A stretch of DNA of 44,735 bases from Erysipelotrichaceae bacterium 7770_A6 (GTDB taxonomy: Bacteria > Bacillota_I > Bacilli_A > Erysipelotrichales > Erysipelotrichaceae), in assembly GCA_014610835.1 (NCBI GenBank), contig QQXM01000053.1, positions 1 to 44,735 of the forward strand, written 5' to 3'. Of the stretch, positions 16,518 through 25,990 are shown piece by piece. Within the stretch, counting starts at the first letter, position 1, and the number at the start of each line of letters is the position of its first letter. Position numbers and translations under genes: made by a program. Below the pieces are notes generated by a model. That model ran no database searches and had not been told where the DNA came from. It saw nothing but the letters and a program-made list of their open reading frames with translations.

Positions 16518-16533
16518 TTTGATTATAATCAAA
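16518..16533 (+). promoter_or_regulatory. Perfect FNR-type binding site upstream of pflA
   Basis: A 16-base perfect palindrome contains TTGAT-TATA-ATCAA, the FNR consensus. It begins two bases after the regulator gene and lies 68 bases before pflA. A second palindrome, AAAGAATTCTTT (16531-16542), overlaps its right edge. A possible -10 box TATGTA lies at 16565-16570, which would put the site near -51; exact promoter placement is uncertain. Confidence 0.85.
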
Positions 16534-16601
16534 GAATTCTTTTTTGAAGCAGAGTACCTTTCTATATGTAAGTTCATCTCCACATTAGAAAGGTATTTTT
16601 T

Positions 16602-17336
16602 ATGACATTGGCAAATGTACATTCCATTGAAACATTTGGATCTGTAGATGGTCCTGGATTACGTTATATTCTTTTTTTGAAAGGATGTCGTTTACGTTGT
16701 GCTTTTTGTCATAATGCAGATACATGGGATCTCAACAGTGATGATCAGCGCAGCGCAGATCAAATCCTGGATCACGCAGAAAGATATCGCAGCTATTGGG
16801 GAAGTGAAGGTGGAATTACCGTCAGTGGCGGCGAACCTCTTCTTCAAATTGATTTTCTGATTGAACTATTCAAAAAAGCAAAACAAAGAAACATCAACAC
16901 ATGTATTGATACTGCAGGAGAACCTTTCACAAAAGAAGGTGAATGGTTTACAAAATTTGAAGAATTAATGCATTATACAGACATTCTTCTTGTTGATATC
17001 AAACATATCGATCGGAACAGGCATATCCGTTTAACAGGTAAGCCAAGTGACAATATCTTAGAAATGTTTCAATATTTAAGTGCAATAAACAAACCCATCT
17101 GGATCCGTCAGGTGCTCGTTCCGGGATGGACAGATGATATAGAAGACCTAAAGAAAACAAGAGCATTTATTGAAACACTTTCCAACGTCAAAAAAATTGA
17201 AATTCTCCCCTATCACAATATGGGTGCATATAAATGGGAAAAGCTAGGCATGAAGTATCCTTTAGAAGGTGTTGAAGCACCCGATCAAGAATCCATTGTG
17301 CTAGCCGACAAGGTATTACACGGAGAAATCCGTTAA
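16602..17336 (+). CDS. pflA: Pyruvate formate-lyase activating enzyme
   Basis: Radical SAM enzyme that abstracts hydrogen from a glycine of pyruvate formate-lyase under anaerobic conditions. The Fe-S motif C-x3-C-x2-C is Cys29, Cys33 and Cys36, followed by the SAM-binding GGE motif in VSGGEPLL. The N-terminus (HSIETFGSVDGPGLR) is diagnostic for the PflA family. The 244-residue length is usual. The ATG has AGAAAGG eight bases upstream. pflB follows after 25 bases on the same strand, and a perfect FNR-type site lies upstream, so the pair should be induced when oxygen is absent. Confidence 0.96.
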   Translation: MTLANVHSIETFGSVDGPGLRYILFLKGCRLRCAFCHNADTWDLNSDDQRSADQILDHAERYRSYWGSEGGITVSGGEPLLQIDFLIELFKKAKQRNINTCIDTAGEPFTKEGEWFTKFEELMHYTDILLVDIKHIDRNRHIRLTGKPSDNILEMFQYLSAINKPIWIRQVLVPGWTDDIEDLKKTRAFIETLSNVKKIEILPYHNMGAYKWEKLGMKYPLEGVEAPDQESIVLADKVLHGEIR

Positions 17337-17361
17337 TAGATAAAAGAAAGGAATATTACAA

Positions 17362-19626
17362 ATGAAACAAGAATGGAGAAATTTTAAAGGTGGTCATTGG
17401 GTAGATGACATCAACGTACGTGACTTTATTCAAAACAACTATACACAGTACGATGGAGATGAATCTTTTTTAGCTGATGCTACAGAAGCAACAAACACAC
17501 TTTGGGACAAAGTACAGGCTTTACAGAAAGAAGAACGTGCAAAAGGCGGCGTTCTAGAATGTGAAACTGAAATCGTTTCTTCTTTAACAGCGTATGGTCC
17601 TGGCTATATTGATGAAGCAACAAAGGACCTTGAAAAGATCGTTGGTCTTCAGACAGATAAACCACTCAAGCGCGCATTCATGCCTTACGGCGGTATTAAA
17701 ATGGCGCAACAGGCAGCTGAAACATATGGTTACAAGGTAAACGAAAAGTTCGATAAGATTTTCAATGAATATCACAAGACACATAACCAGGCAGTATTTG
17801 ATGCATATACACCAGAAATGAAAGCCGCAAGACACTCTCATATCGTAACTGGTTTACCAGATACATATGGCAGAGGAAGAATCGTTGGTGACTATAGAAG
17901 AGTTGCATTATACGGTATCGATCGTTTGATTGCTGGAAAACAGGAAGACTTGAATCGATGCGGTCATGGGGATATGAGTGATGATATCATTCGTCAGCGT
18001 GAAGAAATCGCAGAACAGATTCGTGCATTAAAGGGCATGAAGGAAATGGCTAAGATCTACGGCTATGATATTTCTCAGCCAGCAAAGAATGCTCACGAAG
18101 CAATCCAGTGGCTATATTTCGGCTACCTTGCCGCAATCAAGACACAGAATGGTGCTGCAATGTCTGTAGGCAGAATCTCCACTTTCTTAGATATTTATAT
18201 TGAAAGAGACTTACAGGAAGGTACAATCACAGAACAAGAAGCACAGGAAATGATTGACCATATGACAATGAAGTTCCGTATGGTTAAGTTCGCAAGAATT
18301 CCTTCATACAATGCTTTATTCTCTGGTGACCCTGTATGGGCAACACTTGAAGTTGGCGGACTTGGACAAGATGGAAGACACATGGTCACAAAGAATGACT
18401 ACCGTTTCTTACACACACTTGAAAACATGGGGCCTTCTCCAGAACCTAACTTAACAGTTCTATATTCCAAGCGTCTTCCTGAAAACTTCAAAGAATACGC
18501 AGCTAAGATTTCTGTCAAGACAAGCAGTATCCAGTATGAAAATGACGATGTCATGAGACCAATCTGGAGTGATGACTACAGCATCTGCTGCTGTGTATCC
18601 GCAACACAGACTGGTAAAGAAATGCAGTTCTTTGGTGCACGTGCAAACTTGGCTAAGTGCCTGTTATATGCAATCAATGGTGGTAAGGATGAAAAATTCC
18701 TCGACAAGCAAGGCAACCACATGCAGGTTGGTCCAGAATACGCTCCAATTACTTCTGAATACCTAGACTATAAGGAAGTCATGCACAAGTATGATCTCAT
18801 GTTAGACTGGTTAGCTGGTTTATATGTTAATATTCTTAACCTCATCCAGTACATGCATGACAAGTATTACTATGAAGCTGCTGAAATGGCACTCATTGAT
18901 ACAAATGTCAGAAGAACATTCGCTACTGGTATTGCTGGATTCTCACACGTTGTAGACTCCTTAAGTGCAATCAAGTATGCAAAGGTTAAGACAGTTCGTG
19001 ATGAATCTGGTTTAGTTGTTGACTACAAGATTGAAGGCGACTTTCCAAGATACGGAAACGATGATGATCGTGCAGATGAAATCGCTGTATGGTTACTCAA
19101 GGAATTCATGCATAAGATTGAAAAATATCACACATACAGAAATTCCGAACCAACAACATCTATCCTTACAATCACATCTAACGTTGTTTATGGTAAGGCT
19201 ACAGGTGCTCTGCCTGATGGAAGAGAAGCATATGCTCCATTCTCACCAGGTGCTAACCCAGCATATGGTGCAGAAAAGAATGGACTGCTTGCATCTTTGA
19301 ACTCTGTTGCCAAGGTTCCATATGAATATGCATTGGATGGTATCTCAAATACACAGACAATCTCTCCAAGTGCATTAGGTCATACAGAAGACGAACAGAA
19401 GAAGCAGCTTGTAAATGTATTAGATGGTTACTTCTCTCAAGGTGCACATCACCTCAATGTTAACGTGTTTGGTATCGATAAGCTAAAGGATGCTATGGAA
19501 CATCCAGAAAAGCCAGAATACGCTAACTTCACGATCCGTGTATCTGGTTACGCTGTTAAATTCATTGACTTAACTCGTGAACAGCAGTTAGACGTTATCG
19601 CAAGAAACGCTCACGAAACACTGTAA
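17362..19626 (+). CDS. pflB: Formate C-acetyltransferase (pyruvate formate-lyase)
   Basis: Converts pyruvate and CoA to acetyl-CoA and formate, a central step of mixed-acid fermentation. The active-site cysteine pair is within Cys409-Cys410-Cys411 (CCCVSAT); the last two match the Cys-Cys-Val of E. coli. The glycyl-radical site is Gly729 in RVSGYA near the C-terminus. At 754 residues it is full length. The extra cysteine before the pair replaces the usual Ala. The ribosome site AAAGGA is well placed. A strong hairpin terminator follows directly. Codon use looks like that of a highly expressed gene. Confidence 0.97.
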   Translation: MKQEWRNFKGGHWVDDINVRDFIQNNYTQYDGDESFLADATEATNTLWDKVQALQKEERAKGGVLECETEIVSSLTAYGPGYIDEATKDLEKIVGLQTDKPLKRAFMPYGGIKMAQQAAETYGYKVNEKFDKIFNEYHKTHNQAVFDAYTPEMKAARHSHIVTGLPDTYGRGRIVGDYRRVALYGIDRLIAGKQEDLNRCGHGDMSDDIIRQREEIAEQIRALKGMKEMAKIYGYDISQPAKNAHEAIQWLYFGYLAAIKTQNGAAMSVGRISTFLDIYIERDLQEGTITEQEAQEMIDHMTMKFRMVKFARIPSYNALFSGDPVWATLEVGGLGQDGRHMVTKNDYRFLHTLENMGPSPEPNLTVLYSKRLPENFKEYAAKISVKTSSIQYENDDVMRPIWSDDYSICCCVSATQTGKEMQFFGARANLAKCLLYAINGGKDEKFLDKQGNHMQVGPEYAPITSEYLDYKEVMHKYDLMLDWLAGLYVNILNLIQYMHDKYYYEAAEMALIDTNVRRTFATGIAGFSHVVDSLSAIKYAKVKTVRDESGLVVDYKIEGDFPRYGNDDDRADEIAVWLLKEFMHKIEKYHTYRNSEPTTSILTITSNVVYGKATGALPDGREAYAPFSPGANPAYGAEKNGLLASLNSVAKVPYEYALDGISNTQTISPSALGHTEDEQKKQLVNVLDGYFSQGAHHLNVNVFGIDKLKDAMEHPEKPEYANFTIRVSGYAVKFIDLTREQQLDVIARNAHETL

Positions 19627-19631
19627 TATTT

Positions 19632-19667
19632 AAAAAGATCTGAATTCTTGAAGTTCAGATCTTTTTT
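19632..19667. terminator. Bidirectional terminator between pflB and the GNAT gene
   Basis: AAAAAGATCTGAA and TTCAGATCTTTTT form a 13-base-pair stem with a 9-base loop, with runs of A before and T after. It can end transcription from pflB on the plus strand and from the convergent acetyltransferase gene on the minus strand, whose stop codon overlaps it. Confidence 0.92.
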
Positions 19668-20124
19668 ATAGCTTCTTTTCCATTGTCATGTTCATTGGTG
19701 TCATACCTAAGGATTCATAGAAACGTATTGCATCTTGATTGAATGACCACACCGTTAGTTCAATACCTGTTGCTTCATATGCTTTTGCTACAGCTGCTGC
19801 ATAATCATATAGTTCACGGCCAATGCCACTCTTTCGATGATTTTCATCCACAACCAGATCACTGATGTAGAAAACATTCCTATCATTCACAACTTCATAT
19901 CCAGGTTTCACATGATGTTCCATCATTAATAAACCAACGATTTCATCATCTTTGACATATACATAACAAAAATATTCATCATGAAATAATTTGTCAAAAT
20001 AAGATTTGCTCAATGCATCTCCATCCAGAAAGATATCTGGACGATTAACATAGTGCAGCTGATGAACCTGCTTCATCAGCTTTTTTACACCCTCATAATC
20101 ACTTTTCAGCATTTCACGAATCAT
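19666..20124 (-). CDS. GNAT-family N-acetyltransferase
   Basis: A 152-residue single-domain acetyl-CoA-dependent acetyltransferase. The acetyl-CoA loop is in DENHRKSGIGRELYDYA (R-x-x-G-x-G pattern), preceded by the strand FYISDLVV and followed by the typical C-terminal NQDAIRFYESLGM motif. The substrate (an amine of a small molecule or protein) cannot be told. It is the last gene of a pcrA-ligA-GNAT group, starting three bases after ligA, and it ends in the terminator shared with pflB. Confidence 0.9.
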   Translation of the reverse strand: MIREMLKSDYEGVKKLMKQVHQLHYVNRPDIFLDGDALSKSYFDKLFHDEYFCYVYVKDDEIVGLLMMEHHVKPGYEVVNDRNVFYISDLVVDENHRKSGIGRELYDYAAAVAKAYEATGIELTVWSFNQDAIRFYESLGMTPMNMTMEKKL

Positions 20125-20127
20125 ATC

Positions 20128-22110
20128 TTATTCACCAAACTGCGCAATGAATTCATCTTCAGAAATGATTGGTACACCTAAAGCCTTTGCTTTTGTATTT
20201 TTACTGCTTGTACTTGTCACATCATTATTGATGAGATAGTTTGTACTCTTTGATACAGATCCCGTTACTTTACCACCATGCGCTTCAATGTATGCTTTTA
20301 ATTCATTTCTGTTCTTATAGTGATGTACATCACCAGTAACAACAAATGTTAAATTCTTACACTTATCATCCACTGCTTCTGCAGCAGTCTTATTCACTGT
20401 TAAATACTGCAATAGATCCTGATAATCACGCAGGTTCTTTTCATCATGAAACCACTTCACAAATGCAGAACTCTTTTCACTGCCAATACCATCAATATAT
20501 GCAAAACATTCAGTATCTTCCGTCGTAGATGCTTTTTCAACCAAAGCACTTAAATCTTCCGCATTCAACAGCTTACGCGCAACATCCACACCAACAAGCG
20601 GAATATTCAAAGCATAAATCAGCTTAACATCATCTACTGTCTTTGCCTTTTCTAAAGAAGCCATGATATTATCAGCACTCTTTTCACCAAAGCCATCCAA
20701 TTGTGCAATTTCTTCTCTATGTTCATTCAGACGATAAATATCTCCAATATTGCGGATCCATCCTTCATTGATAAATCTTGCCAATGTAGCTTCAGAAATA
20801 CCATCAATATCCATACCACCCTTAGAAACAAAACGCTTGAATTTCTTTAGTTTCTTTGCAGCACAATCAGGATTTGTACACTTCAATGTCTTTGTACCAG
20901 AATTTTCACTCACATGAATTTCTGTAGGCTGTCCACAAACAGGACATACAGAAGGAATTTCAAGTTTTCCTTCAATCTTAGAGACATGAATGATCTTTGG
21001 AATGATCTTGTTTGCTTTAATCACAGAAACAACTGTTCCTTTTGCACCAATGCCAAGTCTTTCACATTCCGAAATATTACATAACGATGCACGCTTTACC
21101 GTTGTTCCTTCCAGTTCTACAGGTTCAAATACTGCTACCGGTGTAATCGTAGAAGCAGCACAAGACCATTCAATGTGATCCAATGTGCTGTCTACAGATT
21201 CATCTGCCCATTTAAATGCATATCCTGCACGTGTTGCGTGATGACCTGTGATAGAACCTGTAGAAGCATATTGTGTATCATCATATGTGATCACAAGTCC
21301 ATCTACTGGATATGGATTCAAATGATTCGTTACTTTCTTTGTCCACGCATCAATTACCCCGGAAATATTTTCATAGGAAGGAGTTTGAATCACTTCATGA
21401 TCAACGACCGTAAATCCAAGATCACGCAAATACTGCATCTGCTCACCCCAGGATACAATTGTTTTTTCTGTATAAACAAGCGTAAAAGGAATCCAGTGAA
21501 TATTTCTACGCTTCACTTCTTCACTGTCTTTCAAAGATAAAGAACCAGATGCCAGGTTTCTTGGATTGGCATAATCTTCTCCTGATTCTAATACAAACTG
21601 TTCAAAATCTTCATAGGAAATAACAGCTTCTCCACGAATTACAAGATGCCCTTTTTCCTTGATTGTCTTTTGAATTCCATGAATTGCACCTGCCAGATGT
21701 GTAATATTTGTTCCAACATGTCCATCTCCACGTGTAACGACTTTCGTGAGTTTTCCATTGTCATAAGTCACAACCAATGTTAATCCATCCAATTTCCATG
21801 ATAAAAAGATTGGACGATCACTTGCCCACTTCACTAAATCTGTAACTTTTTTTGTTTTCGCAAGAGACAAAGCTGGAAACTCATGCGGTTCTTTCAAACC
21901 TTGTGTATCATCACTGGATACATTGATTGTTGGAGAATCTTCTAAAACTGTACCTGTTTCTTCTTCCAGTTTCTTTAATGCATCAAATGCAGCATCCCAT
22001 TCATAGTCACTCATGCGTTCCTGTTGACCATTGTAATAAGCATCACTCGCTTCATTCAATGTATCAACAAGTTCACGCATTTTTTTCATTGCTTCTGTAG
22101 TATTCATCAT
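20128..22110 (-). CDS. ligA: NAD-dependent DNA ligase, divergent form
   Basis: Seals nicks using NAD. Domain order: Ia (1-60), adenylation domain with nucleophile Lys106 in SWKLDGL and the downstream RGDGHVGTNIT, an OB-fold segment, a four-Cys zinc finger (CPVCG ... CTNPDC), helix-hairpin-helix repeats and a C-terminal BRCT domain. All domains are present in 660 residues. The motifs differ from common LigA: the Lys motif lacks the usual CEPK context and RGDG is followed by HVGTN rather than the usual GED. It may be the second, divergent LigA seen in some Firmicutes; whether another copy exists is outside the window. The start overlaps the pcrA stop (ATGATG); the second Met has the better-spaced ribosome site. 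Confidence 0.93.
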   Translation of the reverse strand: MMNTTEAMKKMRELVDTLNEASDAYYNGQQERMSDYEWDAAFDALKKLEEETGTVLEDSPTINVSSDDTQGLKEPHEFPALSLAKTKKVTDLVKWASDRPIFLSWKLDGLTLVVTYDNGKLTKVVTRGDGHVGTNITHLAGAIHGIQKTIKEKGHLVIRGEAVISYEDFEQFVLESGEDYANPRNLASGSLSLKDSEEVKRRNIHWIPFTLVYTEKTIVSWGEQMQYLRDLGFTVVDHEVIQTPSYENISGVIDAWTKKVTNHLNPYPVDGLVITYDDTQYASTGSITGHHATRAGYAFKWADESVDSTLDHIEWSCAASTITPVAVFEPVELEGTTVKRASLCNISECERLGIGAKGTVVSVIKANKIIPKIIHVSKIEGKLEIPSVCPVCGQPTEIHVSENSGTKTLKCTNPDCAAKKLKKFKRFVSKGGMDIDGISEATLARFINEGWIRNIGDIYRLNEHREEIAQLDGFGEKSADNIMASLEKAKTVDDVKLIYALNIPLVGVDVARKLLNAEDLSALVEKASTTEDTECFAYIDGIGSEKSSAFVKWFHDEKNLRDYQDLLQYLTVNKTAAEAVDDKCKNLTFVVTGDVHHYKNRNELKAYIEAHGGKVTGSVSKSTNYLINNDVTSTSSKNTKAKALGVPIISEDEFIAQFGE

Positions 22111-24317
22111 TCACCCTTCTTCTTCAATCCAGGAAATATTGCGATTTTCTTTAATCCATAAGGATATGTAAATGCAATTTCAAGCATTTCTCTCTTCACT
22201 TTAATAATGATACCTTCTCCAAATTTTGGATGGATGACTGTATCACCCTTCTTAAACTTCACTTTATTTGCTTTTGGCTGTTCCACATGAATTGGTGAAG
22301 GAATTTCATCCTCATCATCTTTACGACTCATAAAATCTGCAAAACTATTTTTAAATATACGTGCTTCACGAGAGGAAGAAATCACGCCTCTTTGATTAAA
22401 ACTGCCTGGTGCTTCAACCATATAGTCATGGTCCATTTCTTTAATAAAACGGCTTGTCTGTCTAGGACCTTGAATAATAAAGGAAAAACCACCTGCTTCA
22501 CATACATACAAATGATTTTTAGCACGCGTAAAAGCAACATAGGCAAGTCTTCGTTCCTCTTCCATGCCATGAGATGAGTCTTCAATGGATCTCGCATTTG
22601 GAAAAATGCCTTCATTGAGATCTGTAACAAATACCGTATCAAATTCCAGACCTTTCGCCGCATGCACAGTCATCAGCTGCACACACTCACTCACTTCCCC
22701 ACTGTCACGATCAGTATATAAAGCAATATTCTGCAGATATTCATCCAGACTCAAATCAGGATTATCATTTGTGAAGTTCTGTAAATCCTCCTGTAAAGCT
22801 TTTAAATTTAAAAGTCTTTCATCTCTTTTTTCCTCATCCGCTTCACACATTGCTTTGACGCCGCTTTCTTCAAAAATCTTCCCAAGAAGTTCATCCAGCG
22901 GCATTTTTCCTTCACGCTCAATTGCTTTCCATCCTTCAATCATGGAAACAAATTCTTCAATTGTCTTTTTTGCCTTTCCAGAAAAAATCTGATTTGCTTT
23001 CAATACTTCATACATTGTTGAATTGTTTCTGCGTGCCTCTTCTACAATGTTATCCATTGTCTTTCCACCGATTCCACGCTTTGGACGATTCAAGATTCTT
23101 TGTAAAGCAAGATCATCTGCCGTAACGATCATTCTAAGATAACAAAGAGCGTCTTTTACTTCCATACGTTCATAGAATCGAATGCCGCCATAAATAATGT
23201 ATGGAATTCTAAGATCAATCATTGCTTTTTCAAGACCACGAGAAAGATAGTTAGAACGATACAGAATTGCGATATCAGAATATTTTTTCCCTTGTGTATG
23301 AAGTTTCTGGATCATTCCCGCAATCCATGCATCTTCATATTCTTCACTTTCCGCTCCAAAATGAATGACTTTATCTTCATTTTTTTTCGATGTATACAAT
23401 TCTTTCTTCAAACGATTCTTATTATTTTGAATTACACTGTTAGAAACACGCAAGATTGCATCTGTAGAACGATAGTTCTCATTCAGCATGATTGTTTTTG
23501 CATTTGGAAAATCCTTTTCAAAATGCATAATAATATCTACATTCGCACCACGCCATGTATAAATTGTCTGGTCAGGATCACCAACAACATACAAGGAAGC
23601 ATTTTTACCAACAAGAAAACGAATCAGCTGATACTGAAGATTATCGATATCCTGAAACTCGTCTACAAGTACATATTCAAATCTTCTCTGCCATTTTTCT
23701 AAAACAGAAGGAAAATCAGAAAACAACGTAACTGTCTTTAAAATCAAATCATCAAAATCCAGAGCATACATTTCTTTCAGACGATTCACATAATACTCAT
23801 AGATTCTTGCTTTATCTGTATCATCTGTAAAGCTGCCTGCCATTTTCTTTGCAGCGTCGACGCTGATCTGTGCTGTTTTATTGTTAGAAATATAGCCAAC
23901 AACTTCCCCTGGCGTCAACTTAGAATCTTTGAGATCCAATTGCTTCATTGCTTCTTTCACAATAGATTTCTGATCATCTGCATCCATGATCGTAAAATTC
24001 TTTGGATAGCCCAGGCAAGAAATATCTTCTCTTAAAATACGTACACAAAGAGAATGAATTGTAGAAATCCATCTAGGTTCATCTTCTTCATGAAGCATCG
24101 TAGAAAGACGTTCCTTCATTTCCTTTGCGGCTTTATTTGTAAATGTAATTGCTAATATTTTATATGGACGTACATCTTCATCTTCAATCAAATGTACAAT
24201 ACGCGTTGTAAGAACACGTGTTTTCCCAGAGCCTGCACCCGCAATGATTCTTAAATACTGATCATCAGACAGTACAGCTTCTTTTTGATTCTCATTTAAT
24301 AATGTAGTATCGATCAT
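22107..24317 (-). CDS. pcrA: ATP-dependent DNA helicase PcrA/UvrD
   Basis: Superfamily 1A 3'-5' helicase acting in repair and replication-fork maintenance. Walker A AGAGSGKT (26-33), motif II in LVDEFQD, motif III QTIYTWRGA and motif VI VAFTRAKN are all present. The C-terminal 50 residues form the small beta domain (GDTVIHPKFGEG) that binds RNA polymerase in B. subtilis PcrA. I place the start at ATG 24315-24317, which has GGAG about nine bases upstream; the frame opens at a TTG 21 bases earlier. First gene of a pcrA-ligA-GNAT operon. The linkage of helicase and ligase is common in Firmicutes. Confidence 0.95.
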   Translation of the reverse strand: MIDTTLLNENQKEAVLSDDQYLRIIAGAGSGKTRVLTTRIVHLIEDEDVRPYKILAITFTNKAAKEMKERLSTMLHEEDEPRWISTIHSLCVRILREDISCLGYPKNFTIMDADDQKSIVKEAMKQLDLKDSKLTPGEVVGYISNNKTAQISVDAAKKMAGSFTDDTDKARIYEYYVNRLKEMYALDFDDLILKTVTLFSDFPSVLEKWQRRFEYVLVDEFQDIDNLQYQLIRFLVGKNASLYVVGDPDQTIYTWRGANVDIIMHFEKDFPNAKTIMLNENYRSTDAILRVSNSVIQNNKNRLKKELYTSKKNEDKVIHFGAESEEYEDAWIAGMIQKLHTQGKKYSDIAILYRSNYLSRGLEKAMIDLRIPYIIYGGIRFYERMEVKDALCYLRMIVTADDLALQRILNRPKRGIGGKTMDNIVEEARRNNSTMYEVLKANQIFSGKAKKTIEEFVSMIEGWKAIEREGKMPLDELLGKIFEESGVKAMCEADEEKRDERLLNLKALQEDLQNFTNDNPDLSLDEYLQNIALYTDRDSGEVSECVQLMTVHAAKGLEFDTVFVTDLNEGIFPNARSIEDSSHGMEEERRLAYVAFTRAKNHLYVCEAGGFSFIIQGPRQTSRFIKEMDHDYMVEAPGSFNQRGVISSSREARIFKNSFADFMSRKDDEDEIPSPIHVEQPKANKVKFKKGDTVIHPKFGEGIIIKVKREMLEIAFTYPYGLKKIAIFPGLKKKGE

Positions 24318-24340
24318 ATGTTTTTCTCCATCGTTCAACT

Positions 24341-24370
24341 ATTATATCAAAACAAAACATGAAATGTGAA
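24341..24370 (-). promoter_or_regulatory. Promoter of the pcrA-ligA operon
   Basis: On the minus strand TTCACA (24365-24370) and TATAAT (24341-24346) lie 18 bases apart, ending 23 bases before the pcrA start. It faces away from, and nearly touches, the promoter of the plus-strand methyltransferase gene. Confidence 0.65.
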
Positions 24371-24376
24371 AGCACA

Positions 24377-24385
24377 TGTTATAAT
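24377..24385 (+). promoter_or_regulatory. Extended -10 promoter of the methyltransferase gene
   Basis: TGT-TATAAT is an extended -10 element (TATAAT at 24380-24385), with no good -35 box. GAGG follows before the ATG at 24405. An ATGTG-AAAG-CACAT inverted repeat (24364-24377) lies between the two divergent promoters and could be an operator, but it is short. Confidence 0.6.
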
Positions 24386-24404
24386 AGGCACGAGGTAAAA
24401 AAAC

Positions 24405-25280
24405 ATGATTTTAAAAGCTGATCAATGGAAAGATTATTCCTGCCTGGATGCAGGAAATGGAGAAAAGTTAGAACAATGGAAAGGTGTCATTTTAAGACGT
24501 CCTGATCCACAAGCTATCTGGCCAATGCATGAAAATAAACAATGGAAGAATGCAGATGCAATCTACCATAGAAGTAATAAAGGTGGAGGAAGCTGGGAAT
24601 ACAGAAAGAAGCTTCCAGAATCCTGGACAATCGACTATCGTAATTTAACATTCAAAGTATCTCCTACAGGATTCAAACACACAGGAATCTTCCCTGAACA
24701 GGCAGTCAACTGGGATTGGATGTATGATTTGATTTCTGCACACAAAGATGAAGAAATCCGTGTATTAAATCTATTCGGCTATACAGGATGCGCAACAATG
24801 GCATGCAGCGCAGCTGGTGCACAGGAAGTTGTTCACGTAGATGCGTCTAAAGGTATGGTACAGTGGGCAAAAGAAAATCGAGACCTGTCACACCTTGAAC
24901 ATAACAAGATTCGTTTTATTGTTGATGACTGTTTGAAATTTGTTGAAAGAGAAAAAAGAAGAGGTCACACATACCATGGTATTTTAATGGATCCACCAAG
25001 TTACGGCAGAGGTCCAAATGGTGAAATGTGGAAATTTGAAAAAGAAATCACAGGATTAATCAAGTCCTGTCTGGAAATTCTTGATGAAAACGCTCTGTTC
25101 TTCTTAATCAATAGTTATACTACAGGATTTTCTTCCATTGTTTTAGAAGATCTGATGAAAACAATGATCCTGCCAGAACATCCAGAAGGCACTGTATCTT
25201 GTGGTGAAGTTGCAATCCCACTCCAGAATAGAGATCTATTACTGCCTTGTGGCATTTATGGAAGATGGGAAAGAAAATGA
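24405..25280 (+). CDS. SAM-dependent methyltransferase, RlmI/RlmK-like
   Basis: Class I methyltransferase of the group that includes the rRNA enzymes RlmI and RlmK. The cofactor motif is VLNLFGYTGCATM, followed by HVDASKGMVQWAKEN and the catalytic-loop motif DPPSYGRG. At 291 residues it lacks the N-terminal PUA domain of RlmI and the THUMP domain of RlmKL, so its RNA target is open. The start has GAGG nine bases upstream. The stop overlaps the start of the pseudouridine synthase (ATGA), so two probable RNA-modifying enzymes are translationally coupled. Confidence 0.88.
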   Translation: MILKADQWKDYSCLDAGNGEKLEQWKGVILRRPDPQAIWPMHENKQWKNADAIYHRSNKGGGSWEYRKKLPESWTIDYRNLTFKVSPTGFKHTGIFPEQAVNWDWMYDLISAHKDEEIRVLNLFGYTGCATMACSAAGAQEVVHVDASKGMVQWAKENRDLSHLEHNKIRFIVDDCLKFVEREKRRGHTYHGILMDPPSYGRGPNGEMWKFEKEITGLIKSCLEILDENALFFLINSYTTGFSSIVLEDLMKTMILPEHPEGTVSCGEVAIPLQNRDLLLPCGIYGRWERK

Positions 25281-25990
25281 TCCACGTACTTTATGAAGAT
25301 AATCATGTACTTGTGGTAGAAAAACCTGTCAATATTCCTGTACAGGAAGACAGTTCTCACGACCTTGATCTATTAACGATGTGCAAGCAATATATCAAAG
25401 AAACTTACAATAAACCTGGAAATGTATATCTGGGTCTGGTGCATCGCTTAGACCGTCCAGTGGGTGGCGTAATGATTTTCGCAAAAACATCCAAAGCTGC
25501 CTCTAGACTCAGTGATCAAGTACGTACACATACATTCAAAAAAGAATATCTTGCTTTATTGGATGGTACTCCAAAGAAGAAACAAGGCACACTTGTTGAC
25601 TATCTCAAAAAAGATACAAAAAACAACCGTGTCACTGTCACAAATGAAAAAGAAGGAAAAAAATCCATTCTGCACTATGATGTACTAGAAACAAAACAGA
25701 ACAGGGCACTTGTACATATCACGTTAGAAACAGGCAGAAGCCATCAGATTCGTGTACAGTTCTCTTCTAGAAATCTGCCGCTTGTATATGATCAAAGATA
25801 CAACCCACATACAAAAAAGGGACAGATTGCATTGTATGCATATCAGTTAACATTTATTCATCCAACACAAAAAGAACCAATGACCATTTCATGTCTTCCT
25901 CCAAAAAAAGATCCATGGAATCTCTTTGAGGTAGAACAATGCCTAAAAAACACAGAAGAAAAAGACACATCAGAAAAAGTCTGCTTGTAG
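25277..25990 (+). CDS. RluA-family pseudouridine synthase
   Basis: Isomerises uridine to pseudouridine in rRNA or tRNA. The catalytic Asp59 sits in HRLDRPVGG, and ETGRSHQIRVQ and LYAYQLTF match the family. There is no N-terminal S4 domain, and the core opens directly with VLYEDNHVLVVEKP. I use ATG 25277 (overlapping the previous stop, with GGGAAAG upstream); the frame is open 30 bases further. The 3' end overlaps the next gene by 52 bases. Which position it modifies cannot be told from sequence. Confidence 0.93.
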   Translation: MIHVLYEDNHVLVVEKPVNIPVQEDSSHDLDLLTMCKQYIKETYNKPGNVYLGLVHRLDRPVGGVMIFAKTSKAASRLSDQVRTHTFKKEYLALLDGTPKKKQGTLVDYLKKDTKNNRVTVTNEKEGKKSILHYDVLETKQNRALVHITLETGRSHQIRVQFSSRNLPLVYDQRYNPHTKKGQIALYAYQLTFIHPTQKEPMTISCLPPKKDPWNLFEVEQCLKNTEEKDTSEKVCL

